Under the pieces are notes generated by a model. The model was not told the DNA's origin. It did no database searches and was given only the letters and a program-made list of their open reading frames with translations. The position numbers and the translations under genes are program-made. A DNA stretch of 64,000 nt, taken from NCBI GenBank assembly GCA_025200525.1, contig CM045767.1, positions 117,922,021 through 117,986,020 on the forward strand. The letters are read 5' to 3'. Source of the DNA: Camellia lanceoleosa. Lineage: Eukaryota; Streptophyta; Magnoliopsida; Ericales; Theaceae. Shown in pieces: positions 24,796-36,534 of the stretch (the first letter of the stretch is position 1; each line of letters starts with the position of its first letter).

Positions 24796-25975
24796 ATGTC
24801 AGGACGAGGACGAGTCATGATGGCGGTGCTAGGCAGGAAGTGCCTATACCGGAGAAGATTCCGGCAGTTCAGGAGGGTGTTGGCCAGGCCAATGTGGCCG
24901 AGCCAGTAGGACAGCCGTTTATGGGCGCTGGCCCAAGAGATAGCAGGGGCATTTCAGCGTCGATGGACATTACGAGGGTCGAATCCGGCCAGTAGTTCCA
25001 AATGAGTTGCTGCAGATGCAGGGCCTTCTTTTCTGAAGAGGAAGTTTTTCCGGTCTCAACCGGACGTGTTTGTAGGTGATCCTAGCGAGCCGCTTAAGGC
25101 AGACGAATGGCTCGAACAGACAACGAAAACATTTGAGATGCTTGGCATCGAAGATGAGGGGTTGAAAGTGACCTTGGCATCGTTCGGTGAAGGAGATCTT
25201 GGTCGATGGTGGAAGTTCACCAAGGGTCGTATTGGAGGAGGTACTTGGAAGGCGTTTGTTGATGCTTTTCAGAGAAGTACTGTCTCCACTGCTCAGAGAA
25301 GTTGAGAGATCGATTACGCCTAAAGCGAATAGTTCATCGATGGTGAGTTTGAGGCCTCATTTACTAGTTTGTCGAGTTCAAGACTTTGAGTTAGTGGCGT
25401 CTGAGGTGCGGCGGTGTATTGAGTTTGAGAAGAAGTTGAGGCGCGGCCTCAAATTGAGAGTTGTGCCGACTATGATTAGGGATTTTGGGCGTTTGGTTGA
25501 TGCATCAGCCCATACTGAGATTGCGATGCGGGAGGAGGAGGAAGGGCAGAAAGGCTCCAAGAGGAGTCAGGATGGTCAGGGTGATGGCAGGAGGCAGAGA
25601 GGTTTCACTCTCGGCTGACCTCGAGTAGCTTCTAGGTCTACTTTTCTGCCGAGTGCTAGTTCGGGAAAGGCAACAGGAGACATTACCTGTTTCAAGTGTG
25701 GCCAGCTGGGTCACAAGTCTCGGTTGTCCTCGAGAGGAGGAGTTCAGAGAAAAGATCGTCTTGGCTCGATCTCGAGCGAGTCGAGTAGAGGTCACCCGCC
25801 TCATGTTTTCGATGTGGTCACCAGGCACATGAAGAGGTTTTGCCCAGTGGGTGGCACATCTGGTGCTTCTTGGTTGAGGCAGACTCGAGTCACCGCCACT
25901 CGATTCCAGCCTCGAGGGCCAATCGAGGCTTCGTCTGCTCACCAGACTGACCCTATTGCTCAGGGGTGAGCGAGT
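24796..25975 (+). pseudogene. Outer element gag, broken by frameshifts
   Basis: Begins at an ATG reading MSGRGR, then leaves frame within about 25 bases. The retrotransposon capsid region is visible in a second frame at 25066-25305 (ADEWLEQTTKTFEMLGI, GRWWKF) and continues in a third at about 25320-25615. A CCHC zinc knuckle follows at 25688 (CFKCGQLGHKSR), but its last Cys is Ser. A second knuckle-like segment near 25805-25855 (CFRCGH) is also shifted. It cannot make full-length Gag. Confidence 0.85.
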
Positions 25976-26019
25976 TGATCGAGGTAAATGCAGGCGTGTA
26001 TCTTTATCACAAGCAGATC

Positions 26020-26330
26020 TTGTCCGGCTCCATCTGTTGTGAGAGGTACCTTCTTGTTTTGCAATTCGGTTGCTAGTGTTCTGATTGATACGGGTGCATC
26101 TCATACTTTTGTGTCTACTGCATTTGCATCTGTTTTGGAGTTGGAATTAGCACGTTAGCATCTCCTATTTGTGTAGTGTCACCTCTTGGGGTGAATTGAT
26201 TTTGAAACAAGGTGTTAGGGGTTGTGATATAGAGGTCGATGATCATAGAATCCCTTTCTTTTTGTAGTTATGCCCATGAAGGGCTTCAATGTTATTTTGG
26301 GTATGGACTGGTTATCGTCATACCGGGCAG
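26020..26330 (+). pseudogene. Outer element aspartic protease remnant
   Basis: The active-site motif LIDTGASHTF is at about 26077-26106, and the C-terminal ILGMDWLSSYRA motif near 26295-26330 is in a different frame. The expected Ty3/gypsy protease order is kept, between gag and reverse transcriptase, but frameshifts and stops separate the parts. Confidence 0.8.
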
Positions 26331-26739
26331 TTATTGATTGCTACCGTCAGAGGGTCACTTGTTGTACCGTGGGCGAAGTGTTCGTTTTACGGGGACCGGG
26401 TTGGTAGTGTTTTGCCACGGGGTATGATCCATGAGCGGAGTGAGCTTAGTGGTCTACTTGCTAGTCTTCGATTAGTGAGGGTGATGAGACCCAGTTGTAT
26501 TGCCGAGGGTGGTTTGTGAGTATTCGGACGTTTTTCCCGAGGATCTTGTTAGCTGCCACCTCATCGAGATTGAGTTCTCTATTGATTTAGTGCAAGACGC
26601 CGATTTCTATGACACCTTACCGCTTTTGCCCCGAGTTGGTTGAGTTGAAGGTTCAACTCGAGTTACTAGATAAGGGCTACATTCGCCTAGTGTTTGCCGT
26701 GGGAAGCAGGCCCTATTTGCTAAGAAGAAAGTTGGTGCT

Positions 26740-27993
26740 TTGAGACTGTGTATAGATTACCGGAAATTGAATCGGGTTACGGTTAAGAATAAGTACCCTA
26801 TGCCTCGTATAGATGATCTGTTCGATCAGTTGAAGGGTTCCCGTTGTTTCTCTAAAATAGACTTGAGATCAGGTTATCATCAGTTGAGAGTCAGGGAGGA
26901 GGATATTCCGAAGACGGCATTAAAATGCACGCGGTATGGCCACTATGAGTTCCTGGTGATGCCGTTTGGGCTCACCAATGCACCGGCAGTGTTTATGGAT
27001 TTGATGAACCGGATCTTCCTGGAATTTTTGGATCGTTTTGTAGTCGTCTTTGTGGACGACATTTTGATTTATTCACCTTCAGAGGAGGAGCACGAGACGC
27101 ACTTGAGAGTGGTGCTAGAGTTACTTAGAGCCCATAAGCTTTATGCTAAGTTCGGGAAGTGTGAGTTCTGGCTAAAAGAGGTGAAGTTCTTAGGCCATGT
27201 AGTTTCTGGGGAAGGGGTGTCTGTTGATACATCCAAGACTGAGGCAGTGCAAGATTGGGCACAGCCTAAGAGTGTGTTTGAGATCCGCAGTTTTCTGGGA
27301 TTAGCTGGGTATTACCGTCGGTTTGTGAAAGATTTCTCCAGGTTAGCTTCACCGTTGACTAGATTGACTCGGAAGGGAGTCAAATTTGTATGGAGTGAGA
27401 CTTGTGAAAAGTCGTTTCAGGAATTGAAAGTTAGATTGACCACCGCTCCGGTCTTGATTATTCCGGAGAGAGGGTTGGGTTATGCAGTTTACTGTGACGC
27501 CTCACGAGAGGGTCTGGGTTGTGTGTTGATGCAAGAGGGGAAAGTGGTTGCCTATCGCTCTCGTCAGTTGAAAATTCACGAGAAGAATTACCCTACGCAT
27601 GATTTAGAATTAGCAGCTGTGATATTTGCCTTGAAGATTTGGAGGCATTATCTTTATGGTGAGAGGTTCGAGGTATTCTCGGATCATAAGAGTCTGAAAT
27701 ATCTGTTTACACAGAAAGACTTGAATTTGAGGCAGAGGAGGTGGATGGAGTTCATTGAGGATTATGACTTCGAGTTGCACTATCATCCGGGGAAGGCCAA
27801 TGTTGTGGCTGATGCCCTTAGCAGGAAATCCGTTGGTGACTTAGCTAGCATAGCCATCCGAGAGTGGGAGATGTTGGGTGCACTTGGGGAGTTTGATTTG
27901 CATCTGGGCGAATCCGTTGAGGTCTTGACCTTGTTTTCTGTTGTCAAGATGCCCTACACTCGTGACTCGAGTGTTAGAGGCTCAGAGGGGTGA
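26740..27993 (+). pseudogene. Outer element reverse transcriptase and RNase H frame
   Basis: A 417-codon open stretch holding most of the reverse transcriptase: [27 protein letters not shown] and the catalytic FVDDILIYS (FVDD at 27049-27060). RNase H follows with [26 protein letters not shown] and ADALSRK. All key acidic residues I can check are present. The frame does not begin at a true start: the region between protease and this stretch has stops (about 26500-26740), and it ends by shifting frame at about 27990. Domains look usable, the polyprotein is not. Confidence 0.9.
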
Positions 27994-29236
27994 TCTTGAG
28001 GTAGAATCTCTCCGAGAGAAGATTTCTAATGGAAAGGTTGAGAAGGGTTTGACGGTGTATCCCGACCTGAGTGTGAGATACCGAGACCGTCTGTTTGTGC
28101 CGGGGTCTTGCCGAGAGGAGGTACTCCGAGAGTTTCATCATTCACGCCTTGCGGTGCATCCGGGAGGTACTAAGATGTATCAGGATTTGGGTCGCCAGTT
28201 TTGGTGGCGGGGTATGAAGAGAGATGGCGCCAGATATCTAGGTGCCTTACTTGTCAGCAAGTGAAGGCCGAGCATCAGAGGCCAGCGGGTTTGTTGCAAC
28301 CCTTGCCTATTGCCGAGTGGAAGTGGGAGCATGTCACTATGGACTTTGTTGTGGGTCTTCCGAGGACTCAGCGGGGTAGTGATGCTATTTGGGTGGTTGT
28401 GGACCGGTTGACGAAGTCAGCGCACTTCATTCCTATGCGTGTTAGAGATTCGGTAGATCATCTTGCCGACTTATATATCCGAGACATAGTGAGGTTGCAC
28501 AGGGTCCCAGTGACGATCGTCTCAGATAGAGATCCTCGTTTTACTGCTAGGTTGTGGTAGAGTTTGCAGAGTGCTTTAGGCACTAAGTTGACTTTTAGTA
28601 CGGCTTATCATCCTCAGACTGACGGGCAGTCCGAGCGTACTATTCAAATCCTTGAGGATATGCTTCGGGGTTGTGTTCTCGACTTTAGTGGGTCGTGGGA
28701 GAGGCACTTACCATTAGTGGACTTTGCCTACAACAACAGCTTCCAGTCTAGTATCGGTATGGCACCGTTTGAGGCCTTGTATGGCCGACCGTGTAGATCT
28801 CCAGTTTGTTGGGCCGAGGTGGGTGATGCACCTTTGTTAGGTCCGGAGTTGGTGAGGGAAACGACGGAGAAAGTTGAGCTTATCCGTAAGAGGCTCGTTA
28901 CAGCCCAGAGTCGTCAGAAATCTTATGCTGACCGTAGGAGGAGACCTTTGGTGTTTGAGATGGGTGATCATGTCTTTCTGAAGATATCACCCAAACGAGG
29001 TTTGATGAGGTTTGGGAAGAGCGGGAAGTTGTCCCCTCGGTTCATTGGGCCTTTTGAGATCCTTGAGAGGATTGGCGAGGCTGCCTATCGTTTAGCTTTG
29101 CCTCCACAGTTGTCCGGAGTTCATGACGTGTTTCATGTGAGTATGCTTCGGAAGTATGAGCCAGATCCGTCACATGTATTAGATTGGACTGATTTAGTTA
29201 TTGATGAGGATGTCTCATATGAGGAGAGACCGGTTC
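27941..29236 (+). pseudogene. Outer element integrase, with frameshift and in-frame stop
   Basis: An HHCC zinc-binding start (FHHSRLAVHPG, then CLTCQQVK) is split by a frameshift near 28235-28262. The core catalytic D, D and E are visible (TMDFVVGLP, IVSDRDPRF, GQSERT). A TAG stop interrupts the core at 28558-28560 where the family has a coding residue. The GPF-type C-terminal module ([14 protein letters not shown]) is intact. The frame is cut at 29236 by the nested element and resumes at 34075. Confidence 0.88.
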
Positions 29237-30520
29237 TGTCACGCCCCCACGACTAAACTATCTATGGACGCCATACTAGATTCGCAATCAAGACATTCAT
29301 TCACGTAAAACATTATCATTTAAACATATCATAACACTTGTCTTTGAACATAATTCATAATAACATATCTTTACGAAAATGTTACTTACAGTGATTCTTG
29401 ATACCGAGTACACGGTCTTCACGTTGTCCTGTAAACATCAACAATATAACACATTTCTTATCATATCATCATCATCATATACGTAACTCATTAACTCAAG
29501 CAATTCATACATTTCATCATTTCCTTTATTTCATTCCATGCTCATTCTAATCTTCTTTGCTCTAATTCATGCTCATAAGATGCTCAATGGTGTCATTTAC
29601 ATGCTAGAAATCATTTGATTCAACTGCCCAAACTTTTCCTGAAATAGCCTTCCGCCGAAGCGCCCACATGTCCGCCGAGTGACAAAGACATTTTTTCGAA
29701 ACTTCGAGGCTGATTTTCCCGCTCGAGCGGGATTCCCCACGCTCGAGCGGACCTCTGAAACCGAAATTCGGTTCTTCTTCTTCATCTCATCCTCCATCTT
29801 TCAACCACTACAACTTCAATTCAAAACCCATTTGCATCATATATACAATCAACCCATAAAGTGAAATGAAGAACCATAATTTTAAACATAGAAGCTTCAC
29901 ATGATCACATCCATGGAGGTTTTACCTCAATTTGCCAATTAAGACATAAATCAACACATTTAAGGTCATAGATGCCCAAATTACACATAACTCCCCTTCA
30001 AAACTCTTGTTTACCATGAGAACATGTAGGAATCAACCTTATTTCACAATAGTAGAAGAAGATCCTTACCTTAAACACTTGATTAGAGAACTTGAGTTTG
30101 AATCCCCTTTTTCTTCTTCTCTCCTTTCCCTTTCTTTCCTCTTTCCCGATTTCTCTCTTCCTCTCTCTCTCTTCTAGATTTTTCTTTCTTTTGGTTGAGT
30201 CAAAATAGTCAAGCCTTATCCTTATAAGCCATATATATATATCAACTATCAACAATTAAACCAAAACACTTGCCAAACAAGCCTTACGAATCAGACAGAT
30301 TTCAGTCTTCAATTTATCGTTTCGCATGGTTCTAAATATTCCCAGTATCATATAGGTACGCTCAATTCCATTTTCTGAATTCATTACGGTCATCGATTTC
30401 AGCCCCGAAGTCGTCATTTCAACAGGTATTTTACTAATTCAAACAGATTTTTCTCAATTAAATCACGTAAATACATAATTAATTCCTGATAATGACATCA
30501 TATGGTTTTGGGTCGTTACA
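29237..30520 (-). repeat. 3' LTR of the nested element, internally deleted
   Basis: 1284 bp. It matches 32782-34069 almost base for base from 29242 on, but lacks 683 bp present in the other LTR (32099-32781). The deletion joins two CGCCC words, so it looks like a microhomology deletion. It ends TGTCA/TGTAAC as expected. Confidence 0.88.
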
Positions 30521-30533
30521 CTCTCCCCACCTT
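30521..30533 (-). other. Polypurine tract of the nested element
   Basis: On the minus strand AAGGTGGGGAGAG directly precedes the LTR start TGTAACGACCC. This is the expected plus-strand primer position. Confidence 0.75.
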
Positions 30534-30616
30534 AGGAAGTTTGGTCCTCCAAACTTAACTTATTCTGTCAAAAGTTCAATCAGAAATCTGAGTTACACAT
30601 TCTTAATTTTCCCCCA

Positions 30617-31928
30617 TCATAATTGTTCCATCCATGTAAAGGTGATATCATAACATAACAATCCATAGCAAAGGTAATAATAAAGAGAATTTGTTCTATC
30701 ATCAGTTAAATATTCCACGTTCAATAATCTCCATCGCATAGGTAATAATGCTATCCTACTAAATAGTAAAGTCATACCTGTCTTCGCTTTTCCAGTATTT
30801 TGTGTCTTTTCGGGAACTAAGCTATAAACTCTTGCTTGCCTGAAAGCATTCCCCTCGGAAGCAGACGTTGCAATCGTCATCGGTGTCGTTGTTGAGTTAA
30901 CTCCACTAGCAATAGGTCTCTCATTTCTGGTATATACTTGTGGGCAAGTTCTAGCTAGATGTCCCTTCTGTCCACATTTGTAACGGTTCGGCAAATACCC
31001 CAATCTTTGTTTCCCGGTCTTTACACGTAGGCACACCTCCCTTTGTAGTATCATTAATGGTTAGATTCGATTTGTCATTTACGGAGCCCACTGATTCACT
31101 AATCACTTCCAATTTCTGTTTCTTAAATGTCTTACCCTCCCTGTCAGTCATTGTCGTTGATTTGGACATTCTCAAAGCCGTAATATTTGTCTCGGACATC
31201 AGAGCCCTATCCAGTACATCAACATATTTCTCCAATTTTAGCACATTTACTCGGTCAAGCACTTCAACCTGTAGACCACCCTCAAATTTCCTTGCCTTTT
31301 TATATTCAGTATCAACCATATGAGGAGCGTAACGAGCTAGTTCAGTGAATTTACTTTCATATTCTGCTACTGACATTACACCTTGCTTCAGCTGCTCAAA
31401 TTCAGATATTTTCCTGTCTCTCATGCATTGTGGAAAATACTTTTCATAAAAGATCTCCTTAAATCGATCCCATGTCAAGTCCCTATTCTGATCCCGTACC
31501 AACATCCACCATCGTCTAGCTTCTTCTGTCAGAGTAAAGGTTGCTAACAACACTTTGTAAACATCATTACACGGAAATTCTTCGAAAATCTTTTCTGTTT
31601 CTAAGACCCAAGCCTCTGCCTTTAAGGGTTCAATACCCCCTGCAAACTCTGGTGGCTTCAATTTCTTGTATTTCTGTGTCAAACTGATAATGTCATCATT
31701 GTTCATCTGTTCTACTTGCACTGGTGGTGGAGGAGGCGGAGATGGCTGTCTGTGCTGTGGTTGTTGGTTTTGTTCCTGTTGTTGTCTTACCATCCCAGTT
31801 AGAGCCTCCACCATTCTTTCCAATCGATCTAGTCTAGCATCAGATGCTTCAGTTTCATTTACATTCCTTGCACTAGTCTCCTCCATTTGTCTATAGAACC
31901 CATAACAATAGCACATTTCATTTTCCAT
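30617..31928 (-). pseudogene. Gag of the nested element, frameshifted, zinc knuckle damaged
   Basis: The main frame runs from Met at 31928 (or the more family-like MEETSARN start at 31886) to 30951. It contains an N-terminal coiled-coil-like segment (DARLDRLERMVEALTGM), a Gln/Pro-rich linker and the retrotransposon capsid domain (PPEFAGGIEPLKAEAW, ARRWWM, FYEKYFPQCMRDRK). A frameshift near 31040 moves the end into the frame 31054-30617. There the knuckle reads RYKCGQKGHLARTC, with the first Cys replaced by Arg. After QARVYSLVPEKT, where the family would enter protease, similarity stops. Confidence 0.88.
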
Positions 31929-32078
31929 ATACTGTTTCCCTTACTATCTTACCATCCACAAATCTTGGTCCTCCTATTCATAAAACACACACAAACATGC
32001 ACATATGCTCATGCCATGCTCTATATCTTTTCTAATGCACCTAATTTCAATGGACACGTGTGGGAAATTAACTCAGGT

Positions 32079-32090
32079 CGCTCGATACCA
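32079..32090 (-). other. Primer-binding site of the nested element
   Basis: TGGTATCGAGCG on the minus strand, three bases inside the LTR end at 32094. It resembles the initiator-Met site TGGTATCAGAGC with changes near its 3' end. Confidence 0.75.
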
Positions 32091-32093
32091 CTC

Positions 32094-34069
32094 TGTCACG
32101 CCCTTAGAAGTCCCATGACGTGACCGCCAAGACGCAAATTACCTCCAGCCTTACTTTACAAAACATAAATAAACGGGGCTCGCGGAAGCGAAAAAGAAAC
32201 CTAATAGTCCAAGAGCTGTGCATTTATATGACCATACATTTACATGCCAAAAATGAGTTAATTACCCACTATCTATACATATGATCAAAAATTCATTTAC
32301 AAAACGTAGTTACATGCCACTGATGCAAAACAAGAGAAAAGCGCACAAAACGGCCTTCCAGGCCTAACCCCAACTCGGAGGCACACGAAACATCTGGTTA
32401 GGCTTCAAAACGGCGGCTCAGCTAAACTCCGCCTAGGCTTGACTCCCAGCATGCTCACCTATAAATACATAAATACAAACAATGAGCTAAAGCTCAGCAA
32501 GTAACAGTAACGTAAAGGGGTTAGTGAATGAAGTCCAACATTTTATATAAAACCGTAATAAAACCTTCATAAACATAGTCAGTCATCAGTCATCATATAG
32601 AACATACGTAATGGCGTACTCCATAGATCATAACATAACGTATCATAACATGTGTCGACAAACGACTAGAGTAACCGGTCCCGGACACCGATTAAACACA
32701 TACCGAGATCTCGTAAACTGGTCCTGGGTTTGTCCTTCCATGCCGTCCCCCATGACTAAAACGCATGGGCCTGCATGTTCTCGCCCCCACGACTAAACTA
32801 TCTATGGACGCCATACTAGATTCGCAATCAAGACATTCATTCACGTAAAACATTATCATTTAAACATATCATAACACTTGTCTTTGAACATAATTCATAA
32901 TAACATATCTTTACGAAAATGTTACTTACAGTGATTCTTGATACCGAGTACACGGTCTTCACGTTGTCCTGTAAACATCAACAATATAACACATTTCTTA
33001 TCATATCATCATCATCATATACGTAACTCATTAACTCAAGCAATTCATACATTTCATCATTTCCTTTATTTCATTCCATGCTCATTCTAATCTTCTTTGC
33101 TCTAATTCATGCTCATAAGATGCTCAATGGTGTCATTTACATGCTAGAAATCATTTGATTCAACTGCCCAAACTTTTCCTGAAATAGCCTTCCCGCTCGA
33201 GCGCCCACATGTCCGCTCGAGCGGACAGTACATTTTTTCGAAACTTCTGGGAGGCTGATTTTCCCGCTCGAGCGGGATTCCCCACGCTCGAGCGGACCCT
33301 GCGAAACCAGAAATTCTGGTTCTTCTTCTTCATCTCATCCTCCATCTTTCAACCACTACAACTTCAATTCAAAAACCCATTTGCATCATATATACAATCA
33401 ACCCATAAAGTGAAATGAAGAACCATAATTTTAAACATAGAAGCTTCACATGATCACATCCATGGAGGTTTTACCTCAATTTGCCAATTAAGACATAAAT
33501 CAACACATTTAAGGTCATAGATGCCCAAATTACACATAACTCCCCTTCAAAACTCTTGTTTACCATGAGAACATGTAGGAATCAACCTTATTTCACAATA
33601 GTAGAAGAAGATCCTTACCTTAAACACTTGATTAGAGAACTTGAGTTTGAATCCCCTTTTTCTTCTTCTCTCCTTTCCCTTTCTTTCCTCTTTCCCGATT
33701 TCTCTCTTCCTCTCTCTCTCTTCTAGATTTTTCTTTCTTTTGGTTGAGTCAAAATAGTCAAGCCTTATCCTTATAAGCCATATATATATATCAACTATCA
33801 ACAATTAAACCAAAACACTTGCCAAACAAGCCTTACGAATCAGACAGATTTCAGTCTTCAATTTATCGTTTCGCATGGTTCTAAATATTCCCAGTATCAT
33901 ATAGGTACGCTCAATTCCATTTTCTGAATTCATTACGGTCATCGATTTCAGCCCCGAAGTCGTCATTTCAACAGGTATTTTACTAATTCAAACAGATTTT
34001 TCTCAATTAAATCACGTAAATACATAATTAATTCTTGATAATGACATCATATGGTTTTGGGTCGTTACA
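32094..34069 (-). repeat. 5' LTR of the nested element, full length
   Basis: 1976 bp, from TGTAACGACCC (34069) to GGGCGTGACA (32094) on the minus strand. It keeps the 683 bp missing from the other LTR. A four-slot CCGCTCGAGCGG palindrome cluster lies at 33190-33296 with all four slots intact. Confidence 0.9.
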
Positions 34070-34074
34070 GGTTC

Positions 34075-34223
34075 AGGTCTTGGATAGGCGGGATCAAGTT
34101 TTGCGAGGCAAAACCATCCCTTTAGTGAAAGTTTTGTGGAAGCATCACGGAGTGGAGGAAGCCACTTGGGAACGTGAGTTGGAAGTCCGTGAAAAATATC
34201 CGGATTTGTTTATTGATTTGTAA
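34075..34223 (+). pseudogene. 3' end of the outer element's pol, displaced by the nested insertion
   Basis: Continues the integrase frame interrupted at 29236. It carries a chromodomain-like tail (IPLVKVLWKHHGVEEATWER) and ends at TAA 34221-34223. The flanking GGTTC duplicate (34070-34074) shows the exact break point. Confidence 0.88.
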
Positions 34224-34613
34224 TCTTGTACTTAGATTATATGATATTACGGAACTTGAGAATTTTATATATATCTTGAGTTGAAAAACATTGAGAATGT
34301 TTTGATTTGATGTTAACATTTTGGAAACTTGCCTCATAATGGGAGTAGAATATAACATTTATATGTTGAATGTGTTGTTTATATCATGAACTTGAATAAT
34401 GATATGGAAATTGTTAACATTGGAAGGAATAATGCATAATATTGATGCAAGTTGAATATATGTTGATTTATACATATCCTGAGATGCCTCTAGATAAGAG
34501 ATGAAGTGACCGGTATTGGGTCAAGTTGTTGTTTATTGTTTTATAATATCATTGGGAATCGAGAAGAACTTGTTTTACAAACTCATGTTTAATTTCGGGG
34601 ACGAAATTCTTTT

Positions 34614-34625
34614 AAGGGGGGGAGG
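34614..34625 (+). other. Polypurine tract of the outer element
   Basis: AAGGGGGGGAGG ends one base before the 3' LTR. Upstream is the common gypsy-type phrase TTTCGGGGACGAAATTC. Confidence 0.85.
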
Positions 34626-34626
34626 T

Positions 34627-36534
34627 TATAGCGACCCCGGTCTTTTCCCAGTCGATGTTTGTATCCGGACTTAGGTTCCGTAGATTCTATCTTTGTGTAA
34701 TGGTTGTTGTCGTCCTATATTTTCTTATTTGGAGTTATAGGATGTGTTGGGCGGGTTTGGAACAGGTTGGTTGAGCTTAGGAGCCAAAACTAGTTGCCCA
34801 GATTTTGGCTTGTCCGCCGCCGAGTTTGGCCTTCGGCGAGGGACTTGTTGTTACTTGTCCGCTCGAGCGGGGGTTTTGGCGCTCGAGCGGAAAAAACACC
34901 CATCCAGTATTTCTTGTGCAGAGTTGGACGCTCGAGCGGGAGTTGGTCCGCCGGCGGGTCTGAGTGTCCTTCGAGTGGGGAGTTTGACGCCGGCGGGCGG
35001 CTGGGTATAAAATCGTGTTTCAGCGTTTTTAGGGCAGTTTTTCACCCTCTTTTCAGATTCTAAACCCTAGGTTACGAGTTCTCTCTCTCCCAACTCATCT
35101 TCTCTCTTAGGATTGATCTATCTAGAGTGGATTTCTACCCTAGTTCCTTCACAAATAAGATAGAGGAGAGTGAGGGCTTTCATTTAATCTGAGCAATTGT
35201 TGGTTTGGAGCACTTTGAAGTTTGGGCATCATCTTCATCTTCTTCTCTTGAGTTATTTCTTCGAGGTAGGGAATTCCTACTCCATTTATACGTTTTAATC
35301 CTAAGTGTTGGTATTTTGGTATGTGGGGTAGTTTGGGTAATTTTGGGAGAAACCCTAGGTTTTTGTCATAGATTAATTTGTATAATTAATTTAAAGGGAA
35401 ATTGTGTTATTGGCTAAATCCATGAGATTGGGGAATTTAGTAACTTAATGATGTATTGGGTTGGTTTAAATACTTACCCTTGAGAATGTTGGAATTATAA
35501 TTGTTGTATATTTGTTTCTTGCTTAGAAATAATTGTTTTGGGCTATCGGTGGAGGATAGCCATTGATTGTTGTAGACCTTGCATGCGGCTTAGGTATAAC
35601 TGAAATTGAGTCATTCATTTGACAGTTGAATTAATACAGAACATTCGTGTATTGATCATGTGTTGTATATGTCAAGTATTGATTATGTTGCATATGCATT
35701 TGGTTTTGGAGGAGATAGGGGATGAACTCCACGGTTTAGGGGAAGATAGGGGATGGACCTCTAAACCGGATTTGTTGGGAGGAGATAGGGGATGGACTCC
35801 AGTAGCATCATTCATATGTGTGCTTATTGATAATAGCAATATTGCTATTTATTGTTGATATGATACATCACTAAAATGTGTATCAGTCGGGAAGTATGGA
35901 AGTGAATTGATTATGATTGATACAATACCAACATGTGTATTTGTTATGATTAGGTCTAACTTGAATTGTTATTCCTGTTGAATTGGAAGTAATGGTAATA
36001 AAAGATGAAACCCTGTTGAGTTATTTGGCCAGGTTCTGAGCCATAAGTGGAAAGTAAAATGCGCCATAAACAATGTGTCATAGGCAGTGTAGACATTCGT
36101 GTCATGAATATTGTAACTCAATTATAGTGTGTTAACCATGTATCAGATGCTAATACTTTAGTTAATTCTTATGCTTGGTTTAGTATTTCTCTACTGGGCT
36201 GTGGCTCACCCTATATGGGAACTTTATTTTCAGGTTCAAAGGTTCACTACCTCCAAAGACTTAGCTTGTGAGGATTTGGACTTGAAGATTTGTTTTATTT
36301 GTTTTAGTTGTTTTATTTAAATTATGTAAACATTCAAGCCTAGGGCTTTATTTGTTTTGAGTTAGAACTCATGGATTTGTGTCCAAGTGTTGGCTTGGCA
36401 AGATGTAAGCCCGTAGGGCATTTATTATAATGTTTTATTTCATGGTACTCTGATGAAAGGAATGAGATACTTTATTTCCTTATAATTCCGCATGTTAATA
36501 TTATGTATTATGGGTTTATTTTGAAGGCGTTACA
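34627..36534 (+). repeat. 3' LTR of the outer element
   Basis: 1908 bp, near-identical to 22479-24394 except for the palindrome cluster (about 34813-35002), where most slots differ. Confidence 0.92.

Larger units (their letters stand above)
29237..34069 (-). mobile_element. Gag-only LTR retrotransposon nested in the outer element's pol
   Basis: A 4833-bp element on the minus strand with the GGTTC target duplication at 29232-29236 and 34070-34074. LTRs are 32094-34069 (5' LTR in its own direction) and 29237-30520 (3' LTR). A primer site, one gag frame and a purine tract are present, but there is no protease, reverse transcriptase or integrase between gag and the tract. This fits TR-GAG-type non-autonomous elements, or a deleted relative of the host element: both have related LTR ends (TGTAACGACCC against TATAGCGACCC). 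It would need another element's enzymes to move. Confidence 0.92.
22479..36534 (+). mobile_element. Ty3/gypsy chromovirus-type LTR retrotransposon (outer element, interrupted)
   Basis: A complete but defective element. Target duplication GAATC is at 22474-22478 and 36535-36539; the 5' LTR is 22479-24394, the primer site 24398-24409, then decayed gag, protease, reverse transcriptase, RNase H and integrase, a polypurine tract at 34614-34625 and the 3' LTR at 34627-36534. The domain order and the integrase tail with GPF and a VEEATWE motif point to a chromovirus, probably Tekay-like. The LTRs start TATAGCGACC and end GCGTTACA, so the ends are TA...CA instead of TG...CA. A second element (29237-34069) lies inside the 3' part of pol. 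Without it the element is about 9.2 kb. The LTR pair is nearly identical outside a palindrome cluster, which implies recent insertion. Confidence 0.93.

Noticed and set aside
25505..26104. 199-codon minus-strand frame
   Set aside because: It is antisense to the outer element's gag and protease remnants, which carry recognisable motifs.
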